Below are positions 15,948 to 24,640 of a stretch of 64,000 bases of DNA, piece after piece; positions within the stretch are counted from its first letter, which is position 1, and every line of letters starts with the position of its first letter. This DNA comes from Streptomyces sp. AA1529 (GTDB taxonomy: Bacteria; Actinomycetota; Actinomycetes; Streptomycetales; Streptomycetaceae): the NCBI RefSeq assembly GCF_000280905.1, contig NZ_ALAP01000107.1, forward strand, positions 1-64,000. The letters are read 5' to 3'. The notes below the pieces were generated by a model that did not search any database, was not told where the DNA came from, and was given only the letters and a program-made list of their open reading frames with translations. The position numbers were made by a program, and so were the translations under genes.

Positions 15948-17330
15948 ATGGCGATGATGCGGCTCCGGCGCGAGGACCCGCGAGTCGTCGGCTCGTTCAG
16001 GCTCCACCGGCGCCTGGGAGCCGGCGGTATGGGCGTGGTCTACCTGGGTTCCGACCGGCGCGGCCAGCGGGTCGCGCTGAAGGTGATCCGGCCGGACCTG
16101 GCCGAGGACCAGGAGTTCCGCTCCCGCTTCGCCCGCGAGGTGTCCGCCGCACGGCGGATCCGCGGCGGATGTACCGCCCGGCTGGTGGCCGCGGACCTGG
16201 AGGCCGACCGCCCCTGGTTCGCCACCCAGTACGTGCCGGGGCCCTCGCTGCACGACAAGGTGAACGAGAGCGGCCCGCTGCCCGCCGCGCAGGTCGCCTC
16301 GATCGGCGCCGCACTCGCCGAGGGCCTGGTGGCGGTGCACGAGGCGGGCGTCGTGCACCGCGATCTGAAACCCTCGAACATCCTGCTGTCCCCCAAGGGC
16401 CCGCGGATCATCGATTTCGGTATCGCCTGGGCGACCGGCGCGAGCACGCTGACGCACGTGGGCACGGCGGTCGGCTCCCCCGGGTTCCTGGCGCCCGAGC
16501 AGGTGCGGGGCGCGGCGGTCACCCCGGCGACGGACGTGTTCGCGCTGGGCGCCACGCTGGCGTACGCGGCCACGGCGGACTCCCCGTTCGGGCAGGGCAG
16601 TTCCGAGGTGATGCTCTACCGCGTGGTGCACGAGGAGCCGCTGCTGGACACCGTGCACGCGGCGCTGGCCCCGCTCGTCCACGCCTGCCTCGTCAAGTCG
16701 CCGGAGGACCGGCCCAGCACGCTGCAGCTCTCGCTGCGGCTCAAGGAGATCGCCGCGCGGGAGGCCCGCGGCCTGTCCGACGGCGGGGATCCCGCGCCGG
16801 GCGCCCGGGCGGCGTGGCACGGTGAGCGGCCGGGGACGGGGCGGTCCGCGTCCGGCGCGCGGCCCGCCGGGGAGCGCCGCCCCCGGGACCCGATGCAGCA
16901 GCGGACCCAGCGGGACACCGTCGGCTGGGAGCGCGAGCGGGCGGCGAGCGCCCCCCGGGCCTCGACTCCCCGCTCGGCGCGTTCGACCACGTCCGGCACT
17001 CCGCGGGCCGCGCGAGCCGCACGGGACACCGCGCATCCGACCGGCAACGGCTCGCGCAGGGACGCGCGTCCGCCCCGCCGCCCGACGGCGCCGCCGGCTC
17101 AGCGGGGCGGCGAGCGGCCGGCGAACGGCAGGCCGACCGGTCCGCGGCCCGCCGCCCGGCGCGGGCGCCCCGGCGGGCTCGGTCCGGCGGCCCGCAAGAG
17201 GAGGCTGCTGCGGCAGCGGCTCATCGTCTTCGTGACGGTGACCTTGCTGGTCGCGCTGGGCATCGCGGTGGCACAGGGCTGCGAGGGCCCCGCGCGCGGG
17301 CTCGGCAGCAGCTCCGTGCAGGTGCCGTGA
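15948..17330 (+). CDS. Membrane-anchored Ser/Thr protein kinase (PknB-like)
   Basis: A 460-residue Hanks-type kinase. Catalytic domain about 14-275: glycine loop LGAGGMGVVY, ATP lysine VALKVI, catalytic loop VVHRDLKPSNIL, DFG in IIDFGIAW, activation segment with several Thr/Ser, and APE in FLAPEQV. All key residues are present, so it should be active. A long Arg/Pro/Ala-rich disordered linker (about 285-415) leads to one transmembrane helix (about 420-440) and only about 20 residues outside, so there is no PASTA or other sensor domain. AGG and GGA elements precede ATG 15948. The gene is isolated. Confidence 0.93.
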   Translation: MAMMRLRREDPRVVGSFRLHRRLGAGGMGVVYLGSDRRGQRVALKVIRPDLAEDQEFRSRFAREVSAARRIRGGCTARLVAADLEADRPWFATQYVPGPSLHDKVNESGPLPAAQVASIGAALAEGLVAVHEAGVVHRDLKPSNILLSPKGPRIIDFGIAWATGASTLTHVGTAVGSPGFLAPEQVRGAAVTPATDVFALGATLAYAATADSPFGQGSSEVMLYRVVHEEPLLDTVHAALAPLVHACLVKSPEDRPSTLQLSLRLKEIAAREARGLSDGGDPAPGARAAWHGERPGTGRSASGARPAGERRPRDPMQQRTQRDTVGWERERAASAPRASTPRSARSTTSGTPRAARAARDTAHPTGNGSRRDARPPRRPTAPPAQRGGERPANGRPTGPRPAARRGRPGGLGPAARKRRLLRQRLIVFVTVTLLVALGIAVAQGCEGPARGLGSSSVQVP

Positions 17331-17347
17331 CCGGGAAACGGCACCTG
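17319..17347 (+). terminator. Hairpin over the kinase stop codon
   Basis: A perfect 10-bp stem CAGGTGCCGT/ACGGCACCTG (17319-17328 with 17338-17347), 9-nt loop; the TGA stop falls at its apex. A second 8-bp GC-only stem follows at 17359-17377 and could serve both convergent genes. Confidence 0.6.
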
Positions 17348-17485
17348 CCGTGACCGGAGGCCGCGGGTGCCGCGGCCCCGGGGGCCGGCCGCGGGCGCGC
17401 GGGGCCGGCGGACCGGCGGCGTGTCCCGGCCGGGACACCGCGGCGGCGGGCTGCGTGCGGGCCGCGCCGACGCACCCGGTCCGTC

Positions 17486-18340
17486 TCAGCCGGCCTGCCG
17501 CGCGAGCGCGTAGAAGCCGACGGCGGCGGCGGCACCCACGTTGAGCGAGTCGACCCCGTGCGCCATGGGGATGCGGACCCACTCGTCGGCGGCGCGCAGC
17601 GCGCGGGGGGACAGTCCGCTGCCCTCGGCGCCCAGCAGCAGGGCCGCGCGGTCCCCGCAGCGCCGGGTGGCGGTGTCGATGGGGACGGCCTTCTCGTCCG
17701 GCGTGAGGGCGAGCAGCGGGAACCCGGCCTCGCGCACCGTCTCCAGGCCCTGCGGCCAGCTCTCCAGCCGGGCGTAGGGCACGGCGAACACGGCGCCCAT
17801 GGAGACCTTGACCGAGCGGCGGTAGAGCGGGTCGGCGCAGTCGGGGGAGAGCAGTACGGCGTCCATGCCCAGCGCGGCGGCGCTGCGGAAGATGGCGCCG
17901 ATGTTGGTGTGGTCGTTGACCGACTCCATGATCACGATGCGGCGCGCGGTGGCCAGCAGGTCCGCCGGCTTCGGCAGCGGCTTGCGCTGCATGGAGGCCA
18001 GGGCGCCGCGGTGCACGTGGTAGCCGGTGACGCGCTCGGCCAGCTCCGGGCTGACGGCGTAGACGGGCGCGGGCACCTCGTCGATGACGTCGCGCATGAC
18101 GTCGATCCACTTCGCGGACAGCAGCATCGAGCGCATCGCGTACCCCGCCTGCCGGGCCCGGCGGATCACCTTCTCGCCCTCGGCGATGAACAGCCCCTCG
18201 GCGGGCTCGCGCCTGCGCCGCAGTTCGACGTCGGTCAGTCCCGTGTAGTCGCCCAGCCGGGGATCGTCGGGCTCGTCGACGGTGACGAGCCCGCCGGCCA
18301 GCCGGTCGCCGTGGGTGCCGGGGGAGGATGAGGTAGCCAC
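17486..18340 (-). CDS. SpoU/TrmH-family RNA 2'-O-methyltransferase
   Basis: A 284-residue SPOUT methyltransferase. The N-terminal substrate-binding part (about 28-115) holds EGLFIAEGEKVIRRA. The SpoU catalytic domain (about 130-284) shows motif 1 ESVNDHTNIGAIFRSAAALG, motif 2 LLLGAEGSGLS and motif 3 IPMAHGVDSLNVGAAAAVGFY. It methylates ribose in rRNA or tRNA; the exact nucleotide is not predictable. GTG 18340 is the most likely start, though without a clear Shine-Dalgarno. Confidence 0.9.
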   Translation of the reverse strand: MATSSSPGTHGDRLAGGLVTVDEPDDPRLGDYTGLTDVELRRRREPAEGLFIAEGEKVIRRARQAGYAMRSMLLSAKWIDVMRDVIDEVPAPVYAVSPELAERVTGYHVHRGALASMQRKPLPKPADLLATARRIVIMESVNDHTNIGAIFRSAAALGMDAVLLSPDCADPLYRRSVKVSMGAVFAVPYARLESWPQGLETVREAGFPLLALTPDEKAVPIDTATRRCGDRAALLLGAEGSGLSPRALRAADEWVRIPMAHGVDSLNVGAAAAVGFYALARQAG

Positions 18341-18423
18341 AGGCCGATACTGCCCTGTCCCGCTCGAAGTGCCAATGTGTCGATGCCGCGTACGGGGTGG
18401 TCGTCCGGGGCGTGCACGGCGGA

Positions 18424-19671
18424 TCACGGTGCGGTCGGGCCCACCGCCACCACGTCGCCGATCACGATGACGGCGGGCGGCCGTATGTCCTGCGCCGCGG
18501 CGCGGTCGGCCGCCGTCGCCAGGGTGGCGTCGACCCGCCGCTCGGTGGCCATGGTGCCCTCCTGGACGATGGCGACCGGGGTGTCGTCGGGGCGGCCGTG
18601 CGCGCGGAGCGCGGCGGCGATGGCGCCGAGGTTCTCCACCGCCATCAGCAGCACGAGGGTGCCCCGCAGCCGGGCGAGCGCGGTCCAGTCGACGAGCGAA
18701 CGCGGGTCGTCGGGCGCGACATGGCCGCTGACGACGGTGAACTCGTGGGCCACACCCCGGTGGGTGACAGGGATGCCGACCGCGCCGGGCACACTGATCG
18801 CGCTGGAGATGCCCGGGACGACGGTCACCTGCACCCCTTCGGCGGCGAGTTGCTCGGCCTCCTCCATGCCGCGGCCGAAGACGAACGGGTCGCCGCCCTT
18901 GAGCCGCACCACGGACCGCCCGGCCTTGGCGTGCTCGACCAGGACCGCGTTGATGGCCTCCTGCGCCATCGCGCGGCCGTAGGGGATCTTGGCCGCGTCG
19001 ATCACCTCGACGTGCGGCGGGAGTTCGTCCAGCAGGTCGCGGGGGCCCAGCCGGTCGGCGACGACCACGTCCGCCTGGGCAAGAAGCCGACGGCCCCGCA
19101 CGGTGATCAGATCCGGGTCGCCGGGTCCGCCGCCGACGAGGGCGACGCCGGGGGTGCGGGGCCCGCGCTGTTCCGCGCCGAGCGTGCCGTCCCCGAGCCG
19201 GGCCACGACGGCGTCCCGGATGGCGGCCGCACGGCGCGGGTCGCGTCCGGCCGGGCCGTGCTCCCCGCTGGTGAGGACGGCGACGGTGATGCCGTCGCTG
19301 CGGCCGGTCGCCGGGGTCCAGGCGGTGCCCCGGTCCGCGTCGTCCGCACGGACGCACCACACCCGGCGGGCCTCGGCCTCCGCGACGACGGCGGCGTTGA
19401 CGGCGGCGTCGTCGGTGGCCGCCAGCGCGTACCAGGCGTCCGTGAGGTCGCCGTCCCGCCAGGCCCGGCGCTCCCAGGCGATCTCCCCGGCGGTCGCCAT
19501 CGCCTCGACGGAGGGCGTGGCCTCGGGTGCGACGAGGGTGACCCGCGCACCCGCCGCCAGCAGCGCCGGGAGGCGGCGCTGCGCCACGGTGCCGCCACCG
19601 ACCAGTACGACGCGGCGGCCGTCCAGACGGAGTCCTACGGGGTAGGCGGGCGTGGCGGAGGTTTCCGACAT
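18424..19671 (-). CDS. cobA: Fused precorrin-2 dehydrogenase / uroporphyrinogen-III C-methyltransferase
   Basis: A 415-residue CysG-like protein. The N-terminal Rossmann part (about 12-155) has VVLVGGGTVAQRRLPALLAAGA, the NAD-dependent precorrin-2 dehydrogenase fold. The C-terminal SUMT part (about 165-410) has VALVGGGPGDPDLITVRG and RLKGGDPFVFGRGMEEAE, the S-adenosylmethionine-binding signatures. It converts uroporphyrinogen III to precorrin-2 and perhaps onward to sirohydrochlorin, feeding cobalamin and siroheme. The CysG ferrochelatase catalytic detail is not resolved. Neighbouring cobT and cobL point to cobalamin. ATG 19671 is preferred; ATG 19683 is possible. Confidence 0.9.
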   Translation of the reverse strand: MSETSATPAYPVGLRLDGRRVVLVGGGTVAQRRLPALLAAGARVTLVAPEATPSVEAMATAGEIAWERRAWRDGDLTDAWYALAATDDAAVNAAVVAEAEARRVWCVRADDADRGTAWTPATGRSDGITVAVLTSGEHGPAGRDPRRAAAIRDAVVARLGDGTLGAEQRGPRTPGVALVGGGPGDPDLITVRGRRLLAQADVVVADRLGPRDLLDELPPHVEVIDAAKIPYGRAMAQEAINAVLVEHAKAGRSVVRLKGGDPFVFGRGMEEAEQLAAEGVQVTVVPGISSAISVPGAVGIPVTHRGVAHEFTVVSGHVAPDDPRSLVDWTALARLRGTLVLLMAVENLGAIAAALRAHGRPDDTPVAIVQEGTMATERRVDATLATAADRAAAQDIRPPAVIVIGDVVAVGPTAP

Positions 19672-19918
19672 CTGGGACGGCATCCTTCTCGAGAGGGCGG
19701 GCCGGCTCGTCCACCGGGCCGAGTACGACGCCGCTGCGGCGGTGGAGCGGCGGGGACGGTGAGGAACAGCCTATGCGGGACCACCGGGCGGCGCTGTCTC
19801 GCAGGTCACGGGGCAGGTCGGCACCCCCGCGCTCCCGGCGGGGTGCCGACTCGTGCCGGACGGGCCGCGCCGCGGGCCGCTCCGGTGGACGCCGGGGCGG
19901 CCCGCGGCGCGGGACCGG

Positions 19919-22900
19919 TCAGCTCTTCTCGGTGACGCCGGCCGCGTCGAACGTGGCGACCTCGTGCATCGCGCGGGCCGCGCTCTGCACCATGGGCAGG
20001 GCCAGCAGCGCGCCCGTTCCCTCGCCGAGCCGCAGGTCGAGGTCGAGCAGCGGGCGCAGCCCCAGCTTGGTGAGCGCGGCGACATGGCCGGGCTCGGCGC
20101 TGCGGTGCCCGGCGATGCACGCGGCGAGCGCCTCGGGGGCCACTGCTCGCGCCACCAGCGCGGCGGCCCCCGCGCTGACACCGTCGAGGATGACCGGGGT
20201 GCGCAGCGAGGCTCCGCCGAGGATCAGCCCGACCATCGCGGCGTGCTCCAGTCCGCCGAACGCCGAGAGCATGCCGAGGGGGTCGGCCGGGTCGGGCTGG
20301 TGCAGTTCCAGCGCACGGCGCACGACCTCGACCTTGCGGGCGTGCGTCTCGTCGTTGATGCCCGTACCGCGCCCGGTGACCTCGGCGGGGTCCGCGCCGG
20401 TGCAGGCGGCGATCAGCGCCGCGGAGGCGGTGGTGTTGGCGATGCCCATCTCGCCGGTGAGCAGCGCCTTGTTGCCGGCCGCGACCAGATCGCGGGCGGT
20501 CTCGATGCCCACCTCCAGGGCCCGCTCGACCTCCTCCTGGGTCAGCGCGGGGCCGGCGGTCATGTCCGCCGTACCGGCCCGTACCTTGCGCGGCAGCAGG
20601 CCGGGGGTGGTGGGCAGTTCGGCGGCGACACCGACGTCCACGACGCACACCTCGGCGCCCACCTGGTTGGCGAACGCGTTGCAGACGGCGCCGCCGCCCA
20701 GGAAGTTGGCCACCATCTGCGCGGTGACCTCCTGGGGCCAGGGGGTCACGCCCTGCTGGTGCACCCCGTGGTCCCCGGCGAAGACCGCGACGGCGGCCGG
20801 TTCGGGCACCGGAGGCGGGCACTTGCGGGAGAGGCCGCACAGCTGGGCCGAGATGATCTCCAGCATGCCGAGCGCCCCGGACGGCTTCGTCATCCGCTTC
20901 TGCCGCTCCCACGCCTCGCCGAGTGCCTTGGCGTCCAGCGGGCGGATGGTACTGAGCGTCTCGGCCAGCATGCCGGTGGGCTCGGCGCCGGGCAGCGCGC
21001 GGCGTCCGTAGGACTCCTCGTGGACCACCCACGAGAGCGGGCGCCGCTTGGACCAGCCGGCCTGCATCAGCTCCGGCTCGCCCGGGAACTCGTCGACGTA
21101 GCCCACGCACAGGTAGGCGACGACCTCCAGGTGTTCGGGCAGTTCCAGCGCGCGGACCATCTCGCGCTCGTCGAAGAAGCTGACCCAGCCCACGCCCAGG
21201 CCCTCGGCCCGCGCGGCGAGCCAGAGGTTCTCCACGGCCAGCGCCGAGGAGTAGGGGGCCATCTGCGGCTGGGTGTGCCGCCCCAGCGTGTGCCGCCCGC
21301 CGCGCGTCGGGTCCGCGGTGACGACGATGTTGACGGGGGTGTCGAGGATCGCCTCGATCTTCATCTGCTTGAACTGCTTCGCCCGGGCCTTGGGCAGCGA
21401 CTTGGCGTACGCGTGGCGCTGCCGCTCGGCCAGCTCGTGCATGGCGCGCCGGGTCTCCTCGGAGCGGATGACCACGAAGTCCCAGGGCTGGGAGTGGCCC
21501 ACGCTGGGCGCGGTGTGCGCCGCCTCCAGGACGCGGAGCAGCACCTCGTGCGGGATCGGGTCGGGCCGGAAGCCGTTGCGGATGTCGCGCCGCTCGCGCA
21601 TCAGCCGGTGCACTGCTTCCCGCTCGGCCTCGGCGAACCCGGGCGCCGGCTCGCCCACGGGGACGGCGGCCGCGGGCTGGTCCTGCGCGGTCCCGCTCTC
21701 GGGGTCCTGCCCGTCGGGGGCCTCGCTCCCGGGAGCCCGGTCGCCGGGAGTCCCGCTCCCGGGGCCTTCGTTGCCGGAGTCCTCGTTCTCGGGGCCTTCG
21801 TTCCCGGCAGACGGGTCGACCGTGGGTTCACCGTCGGCGGCCGGGTCGCCGGTGGCGGCGTCGGGGGCCGGTCGCCCGGCGGGCTCCGGCGCGCCGTCGG
21901 GCTCGGGGACGGTGCCCTCGTCCGCGGCGAGTGCCTCGTCCGGCGTCCCGGCGGGCGCCTCGGGCCGGGCTTCGGGGGCGGCTGCGGCCTCGGGCGCGGG
22001 TCCGGCGGCGGCCTCGGGGACCGGGCCCGCCGCATCCGCGGCCCCGGCGACGGCTTCCTCGGACGGCACGGGGCCGGACGCGGCACCGGATTCCGCGGCC
22101 TCGGCGGACGGCCCCTCGGCGGCCTGCGCCGCGGCGGCCGAGCCGTCGGCGGGCACGGCGGCGCTGTCGTCGGGGGCCGGGGGCTCGGTACCGGGCCCGG
22201 TCGGCGAGCTGCCGGGGGCGTGCTGCCCGGCGGCGGCCGGGTCGGCCGCCGGGGTGCCGTCCGCGGGCACCGGCTCCGCGGCGGGCTCGCCGCCGGAGGG
22301 ATTGGCGTCCCCGGCGGGCGGCTCGGGTACGGCGGACGGAACGGGCTCCGCGGCGGGCTCCGCGGCGGGCTCCGCGGCAGCGGCGGAGTCGTCCGCCGCT
22401 GCGTCCGGGACCTCGGCGGTGGGCCCGGCCGGGCTCTGCGGCGCCTCTCCCCCGGCTGCGGCCTCCGGCGCCGCCGCGTCCGGTACCGCGCCCGCGTCGT
22501 GCGCTGCGGCCTCGGCAGCCGGTGCGGGGACGGCGGCTTCCGAGGCCGCGGTGGCGTTCTCGGCGGGGCCCGGGTGCGCGTCCGCCGGCGTCTCGGGAGC
22601 AGCGGCTTCGGGGACTGGCATGGGCTCGGGCTCCTTGTCGGGCTGCGCCTCGGACGCGGTGGTGCCCGGGGAGTCTGGTGCTGTTGCCTGCTCGGGGATC
22701 ACGGGGCTGTCCGGCCGGGGGCCGGCGGGCTGCTCCGGGTCCTGGTTTATCGGAGGAGCGGTCGAGGGCGGTACGGCCGCCTCCTGCTGCGGCAGCGGGT
22801 CGCCGCCCTGCGCGGGAACGGTGGGCACCTCGCCGGGCTGCACCTCGCGGCGCGGTCCGGGCACGGTGTCGTTGACGGGGCCGCCCTGTCCGGGGGCCGC

Positions 22901-24385
22901 TCCTTCCGGTTCCGGGGCGACAGCGGCAGCGGGGGCCGGATCGCTCTCGGCGGGCGCTGCGTGGGGCTGGGCGGCAGGCTGCCCCGCGTCGGTCGGCTGG
23001 CCTTCCGGCGGTGCGGGAGCCGCAGCGGCGTCGGCCGGGCCCGGCGCCGCGGGGGCGCCGGCGGCGGCCTCGTCGGCGGGGACGTCGGCCTCGGCGGGGA
23101 CGGGCTGCGGGGTCCGGCCGTCCTGTTGGGGCGGGAGCTGGCCCAACTGCGGTCCCGGCAGCGGCTCCTCGGCGGAGGGTGCCGGCTGGTCGGGCTGGTC
23201 GGGCTGCGGCGCCGGGTCCTGCGCGGCGGCGGCCGGGGCGGTCTGCGCTTCGCTCTCCGGTACGGGCTGCTCGGCGGCGGGCTGCTGAGGCTCCGGGGAA
23301 GCCTGCGCTCCGGAGTGCTCGGCGGCGGGTGCGGGCGGGCCGGGCTGCGGGGCGGCGGACTGGTCGGGCGCCTCCGGAGCGGCGCTCTGCGGGTCCATGA
23401 CAGCAGGTGCTGTCCCCGGGAGGCCGCCGGCCGGCTGCCCGGCCGGAGCGGCACCCGCCACCTCCACGGGCTGCGACTCCTCCGCGGTGGCGGGAACGGA
23501 GTCCTGCTGAGGGGGCATCCCGGGCTGCGTCTCGGCCGCGGGCCGGCTCTCCCCGGCGGCGGACGGCTGCGGCGCGCCCTGCACCGGCGCGGCCTGCGGG
23601 GCCGAGGCGGCGGGCTGCGCGGCGGCGCGTTCGGAGAGCGGGCGCACGGTGCCGGACTGCTCCGGCACCGGCGGCCCGAGGTGCAGCGGGCGGCGCGGTC
23701 CGGGGCCGGAAGTGCCCTGCGGTGCGGGGGACGCGGGCTGCGGCTGCTGGGGGGCACGGACCGCGCTCATGTCGTACCCGCCGGAGTCCCGGCCGTCGGC
23801 CTCGTGCGCTCCCTGGGCCGGGCCCGCCGCCTCGGCCTGTTCCGCGGCCGGGACGGACCGGGCAGCGGCCTGGGCCTCCTGCTGGTACGTGGCGTCCTGC
23901 TGGTACGTGGCGTCCTGCTGCCCGTAGCCGTGCTGCGCGTACGCGTCGGCGCCGGTCGCGTCGTGCGGTGCCGGGGCGCCGTCCGGTCCGTACTCAGCGC
24001 CGGAGGGGAACCCGCCGTCCTGCGGCAGGGGGCCGGCGTCCTGTTGCGGCTGCCCGTACGGGTCGTACCCGTAGCCGTAGCCGCCCTCCTGCTGGGCCTG
24101 GACTGCCGGCTGCCCGGGAGCGGGCAGCGGCTGTTCGTTCCAGGCGCCCTGCGCGGAGGGCATCAGAAGCAGGTCCTCTTCCTCGTGGGTCTCGTGGTTC
24201 GCATGAGGTTCGTGGTGAACGTGCGCGGCGTGAGCGGAGTGCGCCTGGGCCGCGTCCTGGACGTCGCCGCTGCCGTCGGCGAAGGAGTAGCCGCCGGAGC
24301 CCGGGATGTCCGGCTGTCCCTCCGGCTGCTGCCCGCCTGCGTTCTCCGGCAGCCCCTCGCCCGGGATCTGACCGGTGTCAGTCAT
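19919..24385 (-). CDS. cobT: BluB-CobT fusion with a ~900-residue low-complexity N-terminus
   Basis: A 1488-residue protein. Residues about 1-910 are Pro/Ala/Glu/Gln/Asp-rich, with no hydrophobic segment and internal repeats: predicted disordered. Residues about 915-1125 match BluB (RRDIRNGF, HTAPSVGHSQPWDFVVI, LWLAARAEGLGVGWVSFFD), the flavin-destroying synthase of 5,6-dimethylbenzimidazole. Residues about 1137-1488 match CobT (AVFAGDHGVHQQGV, GEMGIANTTASAAL, GTGINDETHARKVEVV), which activates DMB with nicotinate mononucleotide. The fusion would channel DMB from synthesis to activation. ATG 24385 follows GAGGGG at 5 nt. The family lengths are about 220 and 350, so the extension is the oddity. 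Confidence 0.92.
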   Translation of the reverse strand: MTDTGQIPGEGLPENAGGQQPEGQPDIPGSGGYSFADGSGDVQDAAQAHSAHAAHVHHEPHANHETHEEEDLLLMPSAQGAWNEQPLPAPGQPAVQAQQEGGYGYGYDPYGQPQQDAGPLPQDGGFPSGAEYGPDGAPAPHDATGADAYAQHGYGQQDATYQQDATYQQEAQAAARSVPAAEQAEAAGPAQGAHEADGRDSGGYDMSAVRAPQQPQPASPAPQGTSGPGPRRPLHLGPPVPEQSGTVRPLSERAAAQPAASAPQAAPVQGAPQPSAAGESRPAAETQPGMPPQQDSVPATAEESQPVEVAGAAPAGQPAGGLPGTAPAVMDPQSAAPEAPDQSAAPQPGPPAPAAEHSGAQASPEPQQPAAEQPVPESEAQTAPAAAAQDPAPQPDQPDQPAPSAEEPLPGPQLGQLPPQQDGRTPQPVPAEADVPADEAAAGAPAAPGPADAAAAPAPPEGQPTDAGQPAAQPHAAPAESDPAPAAAVAPEPEGAAPGQGGPVNDTVPGPRREVQPGEVPTVPAQGGDPLPQQEAAVPPSTAPPINQDPEQPAGPRPDSPVIPEQATAPDSPGTTASEAQPDKEPEPMPVPEAAAPETPADAHPGPAENATAASEAAVPAPAAEAAAHDAGAVPDAAAPEAAAGGEAPQSPAGPTAEVPDAAADDSAAAAEPAAEPAAEPVPSAVPEPPAGDANPSGGEPAAEPVPADGTPAADPAAAGQHAPGSSPTGPGTEPPAPDDSAAVPADGSAAAAQAAEGPSAEAAESGAASGPVPSEEAVAGAADAAGPVPEAAAGPAPEAAAAPEARPEAPAGTPDEALAADEGTVPEPDGAPEPAGRPAPDAATGDPAADGEPTVDPSAGNEGPENEDSGNEGPGSGTPGDRAPGSEAPDGQDPESGTAQDQPAAAVPVGEPAPGFAEAEREAVHRLMRERRDIRNGFRPDPIPHEVLLRVLEAAHTAPSVGHSQPWDFVVIRSEETRRAMHELAERQRHAYAKSLPKARAKQFKQMKIEAILDTPVNIVVTADPTRGGRHTLGRHTQPQMAPYSSALAVENLWLAARAEGLGVGWVSFFDEREMVRALELPEHLEVVAYLCVGYVDEFPGEPELMQAGWSKRRPLSWVVHEESYGRRALPGAEPTGMLAETLSTIRPLDAKALGEAWERQKRMTKPSGALGMLEIISAQLCGLSRKCPPPVPEPAAVAVFAGDHGVHQQGVTPWPQEVTAQMVANFLGGGAVCNAFANQVGAEVCVVDVGVAAELPTTPGLLPRKVRAGTADMTAGPALTQEEVERALEVGIETARDLVAAGNKALLTGEMGIANTTASAALIAACTGADPAEVTGRGTGINDETHARKVEVVRRALELHQPDPADPLGMLSAFGGLEHAAMVGLILGGASLRTPVILDGVSAGAAALVARAVAPEALAACIAGHRSAEPGHVAALTKLGLRPLLDLDLRLGEGTGALLALPMVQSAARAMHEVATFDAAGVTEKS
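22340..22376. repeat. 12-bp tandem repeat in the bluB-cobT 5' region
   Basis: About three copies of CGCGGCGGGCTC, encoding repeated PAAE in the acidic low-complexity domain. Confidence 0.8.
23881..23916. repeat. 18-bp tandem repeat in the bluB-cobT 5' region
   Basis: Two perfect copies of an 18-mer starting GCTGGTACGTGG, encoding the repeated hexapeptide DATYQQ. Confidence 0.9.
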
Positions 24386-24640
24386 GCGTTCCCCTCGCCC
24401 ATCGCTAGTGCTCCTTCCAACCGGCGGACGGACCGCCGCGCCCCGCAGATGAAGAACGAGCACGCACTCTGTGCGGCACGTGCCTCCGGCTACACCATTC
24501 GGACAACGGCGGACGAAGCGTCAACCCCGAACGGTGGCACAACAGTCCATCAGCCTACCCGGCACGACGGACCCCGCCCGCCAGGGGTGGGAGAGAAAGC
24601 GCACTTCGTCGCGGTTCGTCACGCACCACGTCACAGCGGT

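Noticed and set aside
15417..18110. An 897-codon minus-strand ORF opposite the kinase
   Set aside because: It covers the Ser/Thr kinase and part of the methyltransferase in a non-coding frame, with an Arg/Ala/Pro-rich product and no motifs.
24386..24640. Cobalamin riboswitch upstream of the cobT fusion
   Set aside because: I searched for the B12 box GCCACTG on the minus strand and found only a weak GCCACCG without the expected flanking helices. An Infernal search would settle it.
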